A stretch of 64,000 nt of DNA from the NCBI GenBank assembly GCA_014905825.1, contig JACGCN010000005.1, positions 930,001 through 994,000 on the forward strand, in the 5' to 3' direction. The DNA is from Lyophyllum atratum. Lineage: Eukaryota > Basidiomycota > Agaricomycetes > Agaricales > Lyophyllaceae. The position numbers and the translations under genes were made by a program. Within the stretch, counting starts at the first letter, position 1. Each line of letters begins with the position of its first letter. Below are positions 1-11,073 of this stretch, in pieces. The notes beneath the pieces are model-generated. The model did not search any database, was not told the origin of the DNA, and saw only the letters and a program-made list of their open reading frames with translations.

Positions 1-725
1 CTTCTGCAGAGGGAACTGGAATATCGGGAACCAAACTGGAAAAAGCATCGTCGGACGGCGTCGGGGCCAGATGGTCTGGTGACTCAAGGTCTACCTGTAG
101 GAGCGGTGTGGAGAGGTAGCTGTACACCGAATCGAAAGTGAAGTTGGTTATCAGTATGGATGGAATACCCGCTGCCTTGGCTGCTAGACTGAAGATACGT
201 AGATTAGCACAATTGACACGACCGAATATATACGAATCAGGACGCACCAGCCTAGAAACGCTGCGTCACTGAGAACCGCGTGAGCCCCTATATCGTCAAG
301 CCATCTCCGTTCCTTGTCTAAAATATCGTTCTTCCGACGAAGGAACGATTTCAATACATCTAAGCTCTTCTGTCGGTCTACGCGGTATCTAAGCGCGATT
401 GCGACGTGTCAGCGGTGCGCTCGCAACCTGCAAATTTCATGTAAAACTTTACGCACGCAAGTGGTTGTACAATGACAGGGTCGATGTCGGCATAGCGATA
501 CCGCGCTCCCAGCGCAATACTGTCTGCAAAGACGTGCTTTGGAGCTGAGGACGTGATATATACCGTGGGTCGGTCTGCGGCAGGGAGGCTTAAGAGGTGA
601 CACGTAAATGCAGATACGCGCGTTGCATGACCGTAACCTACACGGAAATGAGCATTAGGGCAGAAATGGTATTATTTGAGCTCACCGTGTCCAGAACAGT
701 AGTAGGCAAAGCAGAGAGGGGGCAT
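1..725 (-). CDS. L-arabinokinase-like glycosyltransferase domain protein, 3' part cut off by window edge
   Basis: Four exons can be joined on the minus strand: 725-686, 637-457, 388-248 and 188 to beyond position 1. The ATG at 725 opens MPPLCFAYYCSGHG, and splicing completes GHGYGHATRV, the glycine-rich start of the GT-B-like domain found at the N-terminus of plant L-arabinokinases. Further family landmarks follow in order: a TVYITSSAPKHVFADS strand, RYRVDRQKSL, and LAAKAAGIPSILITNFTFD, matching the plant AGIxSVCVTNFSWDFIY region. All three joins keep phase and the introns are 48-68 nt. Whether the protein carries the C-terminal GHMP kinase domain of the plant enzyme is not visible. Function is inferred only as nucleotide-sugar or glycan related. 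The start lies about 300 bases downstream of the end of the paladin-like gene, on the same strand. Confidence 0.75.
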
Positions 726-1029
726 ATAAGGTCCCTCGGCGGTGGAGGTCCTGGTTGGAATATCATTATCAAGCGCATCACGGTAACCAGCCCCTGGAAT
801 AGACTCCAGACTTCAGCTACGTCATCATGCATCAGGGGCGCTTAATCTTGAAAAATACTACGCAGCCGCCACAGAGAAACTGAGAGATCGCGTTCCAGCT
901 TATGGGAATGGTGGGACAAATTCAAGATTGGATGACAGGCAAGAAATAGGGAAGTCTCTCCCACCAGATGAAGATAAATTTTATGATACAAGTAGGATGC
1001 AATCACAGAGATGTCAGTATCGATGCATT
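726..1029. other. intergenic spacer between two minus-strand genes
   Basis: About 300 bases between the stop of the paladin-like gene and the ATG of the glycosyltransferase. It must hold the terminator of the former and the promoter of the latter; I see no distinct box. Confidence 0.6.
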
Positions 1030-4000
1030 TCAATCCAAAGATCTCCTCTTTAACAATTTCGTGATCTCCGTACGTTTGTGTAGCCACTCAGGAAATGTGA
1101 CCTGTGGGGTTCCTAGATCCTTCATCTCTATCAGATAGTTCGCGAAGACGATTAGAGTGCCATAGCGGTATCTGCACACGGAGGCACCGTTTAATAAAGT
1201 AAAACCAAGTTTCAAGGGAAGGCAGACATACAAGTAGTTCACTGTAATCCCATGTAGTTTGCGCTCCTTGCTGCTACCCTTCTCGCACGCATCTACTTTA
1301 AGTTTGTAGCTAAATCACAGCCAATTCAGTCAGTGGCGGATGGCTTCGGGTGAGTGGAGAGCTACGTACTCGTAAATTGCCTTGCGCAGATTCTGCACGT
1401 CTTGCATCTGGTCAACTGCCCTATCCGTCAATCGCTTCGCGACTTTCCCGTGTGAGAGCACTCCGACGAGCTGCAAGATAGTCTTGTACTCTCCTGCATC
1501 AAACGATCAGACCTATCATACACTTGCAACAAGCAATCATGCCTACCGTGCAAGTAGGCCTCCTCCTCTGAAGGACCGTCTATGGAATCATAAATCTCTG
1601 TCGGAGATTCTTGTTGCGCCAGCGCTGCCTCCTCTCCATCCCATTGCATGGTGGATGAGATAAGGCAGGCAGTGACCATTCCCGTGGTCGTGCGTCCGCG
1701 ACCCATCTGACAGTTGAAGATGAAATCTCCTGCTTGGGAAAGGCCTGCCCGGACCCGCTCCAGAAGCTGCCAAAGTGCATCGGGCAGAGGAGCCTGCTCA
1801 TCAGTCTTAAGTGAAGGTCAGCATGGGTGCCACCTCCATTTGAGAGGCCGGAAACATACGATAGCAATGCGGGCATAGTCGATCTAAGCAGCAGTCAGTC
1901 AGGTTCACAAGATATGCTAAAAGGCCCCAACACTGACCCTGTATCCTTCTTTCCTGATCATCTCGATGACATCTCTTGGGGTCAGTATTTCCTCCTCCGA
2001 GACTGTTTCCCAGATGGGAACGACCGAAAAAGTACCTGGACGTTCTTCCAGTTCATCATGAAGAAGAATACGCCCATTAAAAGCTCTGAGTTCGCGAAGG
2101 ACATCCTTCTTAAAGCTCTGCTCCATGCCTTCAACCACGGCTGTCGTGACTCCCGTTGCCCTAAAAACAGGTTTTCAGCTGATAGAAAACACACGGTCCT
2201 GAAGCCACTTACTCCACGTTCTCAAGCGGCCGGCCAACAAGTCGAAGGACTTGTGGGCGTCCCGCAACGTAGATGACGGGTTCCTGGAAAGCCATAGCTT
2301 GTTACGTCGTATCGTGAGCGTTGGTCGCATGAATACTTACTTCTCGTAAGGAGGTCCAGAACACCAGGTTCTTTCCCCCAGGCCCAGCATCCACCCTTTC
2401 CAAGGCGCGCTTGAAGCTGTGAGACGCGTTAAGAATCGAGAGGAATGCCACTACAATTGACGCAATACTGCTTACCCTTCCACCGTAGGCATTCCGCTGC
2501 ACAGGTCATGAATGCTTTGAATTCGCAAATAAAATGATGGACAGACCTTCCGCACACCATCTTCCCATCATCAAGATATTCAGGGGCGAACTTTGTACCG
2601 TCTTCTTCCTCAGAGATTTCTGACGGCTCGACAGGTCGTAGTGTCAGCGGCACACGTCGGAAGTTAGGCGATCCTTCAATTCGCCTGACACCAGTGAGGT
2701 ACGTGAATTATCACTCAAAGGTGAGAAGCACGGCGGACTACGCACTCAGGCAGAGACATTTTCTGCAAATTTAAGAAGAAGTCGCTCTTGAGGATGGTTG
2801 AGGCAGAGAGGATGCTTCCCGTGCGGTTCGCAACAACTTGAGTCACCTCGTCTGGATCAGCGACGCCTTCCTTAGGGTCTGCTCGCTCCAACGGTCTCAA
2901 AGCATCGATACCCTCAGCGAAGAGTTCCTTCTCGAACGTCTTGATCACTATAATGACATTGGTCAACTGGGTTGGATGGGTGATTGTAATATAGACCTAC
3001 CGGGTCGGCTCTTCACGTAATTCTCGACAGTTTCGAAGGATCGCATCGTGTCAGGCTCCGTTGACTGGAGGTATGACTGGAAGATAATGAGCTCGAAGTA
3101 ACGGCGAAGGTTTTGTAGCCCTGTGTGCAAGTGAGAAGCCAATCGAATCTGATGGGGGGAGTGCAAACCTTTCTGTGCAAAGACACGTTTCTGCTTTTCG
3201 TCTGTGGCTTGCTCAGCATTGTTACGCGACTCCTCGATAGCATCTCTGAGATTCAAAACGGCAGAACATTGGTCAATAGCATCGTCAACGGTGTGCTTGA
3301 CTGTGGGGCCTTTCCGAATGACTCGAAGGAAGTCTACGAGAAGATAAGCTAGTGCAACACAGTTTTGTATGTGGGACCTCACTATTGATGACTGCGTAAG
3401 AATGGCGAAGTTTGGTCGGGGAGCGATCCATCCCTCCCATGTTAGAGACCATCGACATGGTTCTGTTCAAGAATCGAGGAGTAGTAGTTGGGGTTTTCGA
3501 TGACTGATGATGCTCAAGCCACTGCCGAATCAACAACAGGATAATCTGAGGAGAGCGAATTTAGGTCAGATATCTCTAAACAAGGTCAGCAGAATCTACT
3601 CACTGAGGCTAGGGTACTTCTCCCGCGGCCAAGTTGACAGTTGACGACGATGGGAGTGCTTGTCGTCGTGCGTAGCATGACTTCGATGAGATCGGTAAGA
3701 TCCGCGAAGTCAGGAGGCCGTTCGGCGGTCATAGGGACACGATTGTATTGCATTTCAATGCCGTTGACCCGACGCCGTGCGGCCATAGCATCCTTCAGCA
3801 CAACGACATTTTCCTCTTTAACTTCTTCCCAGACTGGTACGACAGTCCCGTCAGATGTTTCAGTATGGAGCAAAATTCTAGATATGATAAAATTAGGAAA
3901 AGGATCGGGAGGCCCCAGAGGTTGCGTACCTTCCACCGAACTCGCGTAGTTCCGCGATGACATCGTCTCTCAACCTTTCCTCTAAAACCTCCAGCCGAGT

Positions 4001-7000
4001 GGCAGAGATTCCGCCGTAGTCTAGATTAGGCCAAGCTTAGTACTTGCTGCAAGGTCCGAAAAAACAATCACACAACCTTTCATGTTCCTGAGCGAGAATC
4101 CTTCTCTCCTCAAGCAATACGGAGCACCGTTGATGTACACGACTGGTTCCTCACGAAGAGTTATCCAGACAATGCGGGGAGCGGACGGATTCGTCTCTAT
4201 GACTCGGCCAACCACTTCGTCGATTGCTTCCATCGATGGCTGGCCAAGGGCATAGATATTTGTGCCGGCTATGGACCGGAAGTTGATTGCGCCTCGGACA
4301 CCATGTTCTACATGGGATGACTCGCGCAGCCATTGGTCTGATTTTAGCAGAGTGCTACCAAGCGATTTAGGTCAGTGAAGGAAAAGCTAAGGCTGGGCCG
4401 ACGCACCCCTGACGTAAAATAATTCCACTGCGGTTCTATATCGAAGCATTGTTGATAAGGTTGTTCGTGCTGCATGGCCTTTTTAGACCTACCTTGACTA
4501 CATGATCAGCATACTCGTCACCGAAAATCTGGCCCCCTGAAATCGCGAGGTCGTTCTTCCTTCCAGGCACTAAGGCTCTATGTTCGAAGCCGGATTTCGA
4601 AAGTGACGAAAGGTCGTTTACGGGGCTGAAGACGTTCAAGCGTGAACCATAAGATTTTCGAAGGAATTTGACTTGGCTGCCATTATCGTTAGCACCCATA
4701 GATCATCGGAAGCCAAGGAACGCAGATGAACATACTTCCATATCTCTGTTCTAGCCTGGGAGTTTGTTGAATAAAAATATAATGGCGTTAAGGGAGTCTG
4801 GGGCCTACCTTAAGCCAATCTGAAAAGCCCTGCGAAAAGTCATCTGTAGAACTGTCGACATAACTTGCAAATGCGATCGTGAAGAAGCTAGAGGAACAGT
4901 TGAGGGACACTACGCAGCCAATCAACACCTTGCGTACTATTTTTCCATGGCTTTCACAGCCTTTTGTAGGTAGTTATCACTTTGCGCTTCTTCCAGACTA
5001 GTCAATGAATACTTGAGTCGGTAGATGAGGATATCTTCGCGCAAATTTGTTACTTGATCGGCTATGTCATTGACGAAGGTAAAATACGCGTCATTGAGAA
5101 TTTCGGAGGATACACACTGGCGTCGATAACGCGATCCACCAGCTTCTTCGATTGAAGGCCATGGTCTAAGCAGCCTAGCAGACTGAGGATGACTCCGTAA
5201 TTGCCCATATGTGCCTTTCGCAGATTTTCCAGCAAAGCAGGCTGGGACATGAGCAGCTGAATAGCGGATTGTGAATTCTTATTCTGGAGACCTGCGCCAG
5301 AGTTTGAATGACAGGTCGTCAGCAAGTAGCTGGGTGCTTACATTGCTGCAGAAGGTAAGTGAGTCTAAGGAGGGATTTGCTGAGGTCCTGTTGGGCGTTT
5401 GCTTGTTCAAGTGCCAACATAATTCGGGCTTCGGTTTGCTTGATGGAGATCAGCGCGGAAGAAGTCTGGACAATGAACAGTGCTCACGGAGTTAGTTGGC
5501 TGGAGAACAACCCCATACCTGTTATGGCTGTAAAAAATAGATAAACATACCACTCACCGTACTGACGCCAGAACTGCTAGCGGTGGGAGTTGAACCCAGT
5601 TGTGGTGGCTTTAATGCGTAGGGATCGGGCATACCGAGAGCAATAAGCTGCTTCCTCCTCACAAGAGTAGCCGCAACCATTGCAAATGTAGTGCGCACAG
5701 CGCCCATGCCACATGAGAACACCAACGAGGTGCGCAGTGGGTCGGTTTCGCGGATGACTCGGACGTAGGCGTCGAGATAGTTGTCCTTGAAGAAAGTCAG
5801 AACAAACGTGCAAGTAAAGATTCGAGAATGCTTACTTCGATGGGTCGATCTGGTGAGATGGGGATCCTGAAATACAAGATATATCGATTAAATGACGATA
5901 ATTCGTTCAATTAGACATACCGGTGATACTAGCAAATGTTCAGCGAAAATCTCGAAGCTTCAAGGTAGAAATACGAACATCAACATTCCAACCTTGGTCT
6001 TTCATATATTCCCAAAGTTCCCTGGAGGTCTTAACATTGTTGCTATCAACTGATGTCCATGTTGGTAGTATTGCACCTTCGCCACTGTCCGCACCTTTGG
6101 CCCTTTAGGTGAGATTTGACATAGAGTCAGTATTCACATACCGAGTTCATTGTGCGTTAGGATCACTCCACCATATCTAGATAAACCTTTTGATAATTTG
6201 TGCCAGTTATGAAAACTGCGAGGACTCACCTCGCGGCTTCTTGCAGAATGTCATTCTTCAATCTGGTTTCGATCGCTTCCAAATTCTCTGCCCGATCAGA
6301 CAGAGATAGTGTACGTCTTGGTTCAGAAGCGTCTCGTAGTACAAATGGACGGCCGGAGATATAGACTGTATAAAGAAAAGACGTGATTAATGACTACACG
6401 ATACAAGTTGCAAGTGCAACAGAGAGGAAACCAAGGATATGAACAATAATCGGCGTTTCTGCGCTCCTATCTGTTCCGTGACAAGATGGACGTACCAATC
6501 GGTTCTTCACGAGTTGAGAACCATACGACATGAGAAGGGTGGGTCGTTCCTGGTCGGCAACGAAGGATGGATAGGATAGCCCGGAGGCCTTGCGTACGAG
6601 GCTGAGCAGCACCAAAGACATTGAAGCCGCCTATCCGCGGTGCCCTGAAGTTGGGGGCTCCATGGACGTTAAGGTCCAGGTCAAGCGCCCGCCCTGAAAT
6701 ATGTTCTACATGAATTTTCGAGAGACATCAGAGGGAATAGATACCTGATGGATAGTGGTCGGTTTTCAGAATGAAACCTCTGGATAACACACTACCCGTC
6801 CTACTCTTCACGACCGATGGTTCAGAACGCTGTAGGAGACCGGTTAGATCCATAGACATATCCGACACCGCGTCTTTGCTGCTGATGCTGCTGAGCGCGG
6901 TATCGCTCAACGTTTGAGGGCGTAACCTTGAGCCTCGGGGTATAGAAGATGAACGCTCATCAGATTGTGCCCTTGCAGCGCGTGGTATCGGTATGGGAGC

Positions 7001-7069
7001 CGAGGCAGGGCGCGCTTCATCGTGTAACATTGACGATGGGTTTGGAAGAGTTGATGATTGATGAGCCAT
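1030..7069 (-). CDS. paladin-like phosphatase with three PTP-like repeats
   Basis: A large multi-exon gene. The ATG at 7069 opens MAHQSSTLPNPSS, and the TGA is at 1030-1032 after FPEWLHKRTEITKLLKRRSLD, a C-terminus I associate with this family. Exons I can place are 7069-6745, 6705-6496, 6365-6230 and 6176-6142; later ones are clear but not all joined. Three repeats appear in reading order, each with a REEP..Y...RP strand and a CX5R loop. Repeat 1 has TREEP near 6500 and CGMGAVRTT near 5713. Repeat 2 has REEPVVYINGAP near 4150 and CQLGRGRST near 3639. Repeat 3 has REEP spliced near 2300 and CQMGRGRTT near 1712. Animal paladin (PALD1) has fewer such loops; fungal relatives are annotated as inositol hexakisphosphate-domain proteins. 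Repeats 2 and 3 have Gly-Arg-Gly-Arg loops; repeat 1 differs and may be structural. The substrate is unknown, with phosphoinositide or inositol phosphate likely. An alternative in-frame ATG lies at 7183. Confidence 0.88.
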
Positions 7070-8465
7070 ACTTGCACGTAAGAAGGTGGCACCAGAAGAG
7101 ATTAAAGGGCTACTGTATCGATGCAAGGCTCGCAGCTTCAAGGATAGCACGTTGAAAAGGCCAGGCCGCGACGACCTTACCATAGAAAGGTGATCGGGAC
7201 GGAGCAGCCCGGTAAAGTTGATTGCTGTTTGGCTGCAAGTTCAATTGGTGCACGTCCTTTGTAATCTTTTGCTGAACGTCTGCGATGTCGTGTGGCATAC
7301 TTGGTGGGTCTTCTCCTTCATGATGAATTGCAAAAATCATTATCATCACATTAATTCAGTCGTTAAAATATACAGGTTGAACGTTGTTGATACTTCCCAT
7401 CAGACCATTTTACTGGCAAATCCCTCTGGTCGAGGCAGAATTAAGCTTTATCAACCAAATTCTCCAAGGTCTGAAGAAAGGAACGGGAGTTGAGAAACTT
7501 GAGATGTTCGCCAGTGGAGCAACTTGTTCAGCGCTTCAGCACAGTTCAGCAGGGTTCACTGCCACCGTTCAGCACAGCCTCAGCACAGGCATTCATGGTT
7601 GTTTGGCTTTCCTTCCTCAAGTAAACAAGGCAATATAGCACGCCGCTCAGTTGACTGGAAGACGCTGGCGAGCTCTCACCTCAACCACGTCTTGCGCTGG
7701 AGAACCAATGGGGACACCGCCCAACATCGAGCACCGCAACTGTGTAAGATCCGACCGTGCCTCGGGAATCTTTTCGAAACGCCATCAAATCTACTCGTAG
7801 CCAACCGGCCAGTGCTTTACTCGTAAACGCCTCATGCATGATGTTGTCGTCTTACTGCTCGCAACATCTTGTGCTCGAACCATGCGCTGCCAGACCATAT
7901 ACGGATACCATCATGGATATCAAAATAGTCCTCCTAACTCCATGCTCTGAGCAGCACATTGTGGCCTCAGTTTCTCAGTTCGAGCAAACGGCATCAAGAT
8001 CGGTTCAACCTTATGGATCTACCCCACAAGTATACTTGCTTCAGCTGCTGTACTCTGGATGACTTGAACGCGCCCTTGGACTTTCTGGAACTGGATTTTA
8101 TTTCTTCGAAATACCGATGCTTCAATGGGAGACATGGGCCCATCGGCAAGCATTAGTTGGCTGGGAGACGCGGATTCGAGACACACGGGACCTCGACCAA
8201 CACTGCCTTACTGATTCTAAACCCTCGGAACGTACGCATGAACACGCAAAACCTACTGCTTGCCGAGCGAATGTACACATGCCGACGGAGAAGTTCATGA
8301 GGCCGGTGGCCCAGAGTTACAGAAGGTCATACATCTTGTCTGCATTTACACATCAGGGGTAAATACGTACGGTATGGTCTGACCGCCGAACCGGATTAAT
8401 CTTCTTGACCTCAGCTATAAAGACCACTGCAAAACTCGAAAATGACCAACTCCTGAATCCTAATC
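7070..8465. other. intergenic region between divergent genes
   Basis: About 1.4 kb between the divergent paladin-like and thaumatin-like genes. No open frame here looks like a conserved protein. A short imperfect TTCAGCAC repeat cluster lies around 7528-7590. A TATA box near the right end belongs to the next gene. Confidence 0.6.
8416..8422 (+). promoter_or_regulatory. TATA box of thaumatin-like gene
   Basis: TATAAAG lies 50 bases upstream of the ATG at 8466. This is a typical position for a strongly expressed fungal secreted-protein gene. Confidence 0.55.
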
Positions 8466-9257
8466 ATGGCACCTTTCATCTCTCGCGTTTTCACTGCTTT
8501 CGCTTGCCTCGCTCTGGTCGCCGTCAGCAATGCTCATCAATGTGAGAAATTACTTTCTTGGCTTCAGCAGCGTCTACATTCTAACTCAAATCGACAAAGT
8601 CAATTTCAAGAATCAGTGCGGCACCTCAGTCAAACCCGTCATCGCGAACACAAATTGTGGCTATTCACCGCGTTGCAACACTCCAGGATCTGGAGGTGTC
8701 GTAAGTGTTTGACCTCAAATTTCAGCCGACACTCCGCTGATATCTTTTCCTAACAGCCTAACCCAGCCATTTCTTACACCGGACCCCAGCCTAGGATTTT
8801 GTCTCCAGGACAGTCCCAAACCTTGACCGTCAATGCTCAGTGGAATGGACGAGTCTTCAATCAAAACGGAAACTGTGGCGCCTCCGGAGAGAGATGCACC
8901 GTGACCGAGTTCAATCTCGACACCGGGGATTTCTACACCCCTCAGGTAAGTCAATTGCCCTTCTGTCACAGTCCGCGACGACTAACACGAAGCCACCAGG
9001 CCTATGACATCTCGAACATTCAGGGCTTCACTCAGTCCATCCGTATCGAAGTTAATGGATGTGACACAGTTACTTGCACCAACGTCAACTGTGGATGCAA
9101 GAGTGCCTACCCACCTGGAGTACGTCCTATTTGGCAGCCGCGGTGTCTGCACAACTGACTGATAGAATTATAGGATCTGTCGGGTTGCGGCAATGACTCT
9201 CCTGTCCGTGGTTGCAGCGCAGGTGGTCACACATTTACCATCACTTTCTGCCCATGA
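8466..9257 (+). CDS. secreted thaumatin-like (osmotin-like) protein
   Basis: Five exons: 8466-8541, 8600-8700, 8757-8945, 9000-9119 and 9174-9257, giving 189 aa. The first 23 residues form a signal peptide (MAPFISRVFTAFACLALVAV.. ending Asn-Ala-His). The mature part has features of small fungal thaumatin-like proteins, often annotated as glycopeptide: FKNQCGTSV near the start, NGNCGASGERCTVTEF in the centre, a run of paired cysteines (DTVTCTNVNCGCKSAYPPG), and the C-terminus GGHTFTITFCP. It is secreted; the family includes beta-glucan-binding or antifungal proteins in plants, but the fungal role is not settled. The first intron uses a CAAAG acceptor about 15 nt after a CTAAC branch site; the alternative CAG sites in that intron break the frame. 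Confidence 0.85.
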
Positions 9258-9844
9258 GGGCTGTCTCCAAGGAACTCGTTAATGGACCACGTACATACTC
9301 GAGTACAAGGCGAGGATACTGTTTCGTAATCAATGTAGTTGTGCCATAGTCTTGAATGAACTATTAAAGAATAGAGGAGAGTAAGAATATTCTAAGGAAG
9401 GGAGTCCAAGGAAGGCTTGTTTGTAGAGCTTAACATTTGGTTCTGCCTTTTAAGACCTGACAACATCAATCTCGCTTGGCGACCTCCGGCAACGGTCACT
9501 AAGGACTACAAATGAAATCAAAGACGGGAATTGGATGGTATGCAAGAAATCGTGATTTGTATGATAGCAGCAGAACATGGACTGGATGATGCGGTAAGAA
9601 CTAGGATATTAAAGAGAGGTGAAAGGAAACAGATTATACCTAAATAGTGAGCCACTGGTATCGACAAGATAAACGGCGCATACAGATATCGAGGTATGAA
9701 ATACCCGCAATGAAAGGCGATGTACGGATGTGATAAGTCTGTGTACCAATCCAATGTGCGACAAGAGGATCGTCTGCAACGAACAATCAAGAATGTAATT
9801 GTATGAAAGCGTCTCCAGATGCATCTAAACAGTCCAAGAAGTCA
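9258..9844. other. convergent intergenic region
   Basis: About 590 bases between the convergent thaumatin-like and membrane-protein genes. It presumably holds both 3' UTRs. No gene seen. Confidence 0.6.
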
Positions 9845-11073
9845 TCATCGTCCTCCATATTGATCATATGCCGCTTGGGGACCAGGCGACATCCTGCCAG
9901 TGGAATACGTTGCCTGGGGCCCGGGGGAGGCTCTGCCTGCGTAAGCTGCCTGAGGTCCCGGGGATGCCCTGCCCCCGTATGCTGCCTGGGGTCCCGGTGA
10001 CCCTGTCCTTCCCATCCCGTAAGCCGCCTGAGGACCTGGGCTCTGCCTGCCAATGTCATATTCTCCACCATATGCAACATGGGGCCCAGGGCTCATTCGT
10101 CCTGCCATCTGCGTCATAGGAATCGCTTCTCCCGCCCAGTCGTCCGCCGCAGTACCATGCTCCAGGGTTCCTGGGATTGGGCCGCGATAAGGATCATAAT
10201 ATCCTGATGCTGCGGTCGGGTCGTCTCGATATGGTTGGTTCGGGTTCATGTGTGGCAACGGAGGAACGGCATAAGGATCTGGACCACCGCCACCGACATC
10301 TGGAGTAGAGTAATTCGAAGACGAAGGAACTCGTGACAGGGATGCCTCGGAACCAGTGTCGAAGCCCGACCGACCTGTGTTCTTAACAGGGAGTGGGTGA
10401 GAGTCTACACCCCCGCCGTGGGTGTTGAGCTCAGGCCATTTAATGGCTTCGTCTGATAACTTACAGTTAGACGATGAAATTAGACTGAAAATTGATACGT
10501 ACTGTCATCGAAGTCAGCGAAGCGCTTCCTTGTAAACTTCCATACAAGGAAAGCGATGAAAACGATAACAGCAACACCGCCGGCAACGGAAATGCCGATA
10601 ATGGAGCCAGTACCGAGGCCACTGTTGGCGTCCCCATCATCCGCTTCCTTCGTATTAGTGGGTGAAGCAGTGTCGCTGGTACTGGCAGTAGGAGTATTCG
10701 TAACAGTGAGGACGACTGTTGACCCTTCATCGTTGACGGATGTGCTCTGCGACGTCGCTGGAGGTGCCGTTGTAGGTGGTGCAGTCGGTGTGGTCGGGGT
10801 AGTTAGGGTCGTGGGGTCAGTGGGTGTGATTGGTGTAGTCACTGAGGTATTTGACGGGAGTGGTAGCGTTGGAGTGGTCTTGCTGGTATTTGACGCGGTA
10901 TCAGACGTGACGCCCGTGCCGGTTCCAGTACCAGTTCCGGTTCCTGTGGCAGGAGGGGAGGTGGCTGGAGGAGGCGTTGAGAACAATTGACGTTGGTGGT
11001 TAGATGCGGCCACTGAGTGGCCCATGGCGATTACGAGAAGACATGATATTAGAAGCGAATGGGTTGCCTTCAT
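9845..11073 (-). CDS. single-pass cell-surface protein with Ser/Thr-rich ectodomain and repeat tail
   Basis: Two exons, 11073-10503 and 10452-9845, separated by a 50-nt intron, give 392 aa. Residues 1-24 are a signal peptide. Residues about 26-150 are Thr/Ser/Pro-rich with a (TG)n stretch and would be heavily O-glycosylated. Residues 157-178 form one membrane segment, followed by a basic TRKRF stop-transfer and the cytosolic FADFDDNEAIKWPELN box. The tail ends in six copies of SPGPQAAY. The architecture resembles fungal wall-stress sensors (Mid2/SKG6-like), but I recognise no specific orthologue. An alternative ATG lies at 11094; the one at 11073 gives the better signal peptide. Confidence 0.82.
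9848..10102 (-). repeat. tandem SPGPQAAY-coding repeats
   Basis: Six imperfect units of the form GRxSPGPQAAYxx, one of them SPGPHVAY and one SPGPQATY, encode the C-terminus of the membrane protein. They are GC-rich and similar at DNA level, so copy number may vary between strains. Confidence 0.85.

Noticed and set aside
10556..10990. Plus-strand Val/Gly-rich open frame
   Set aside because: Antisense to the Thr/Pro-rich ectodomain of the membrane protein.
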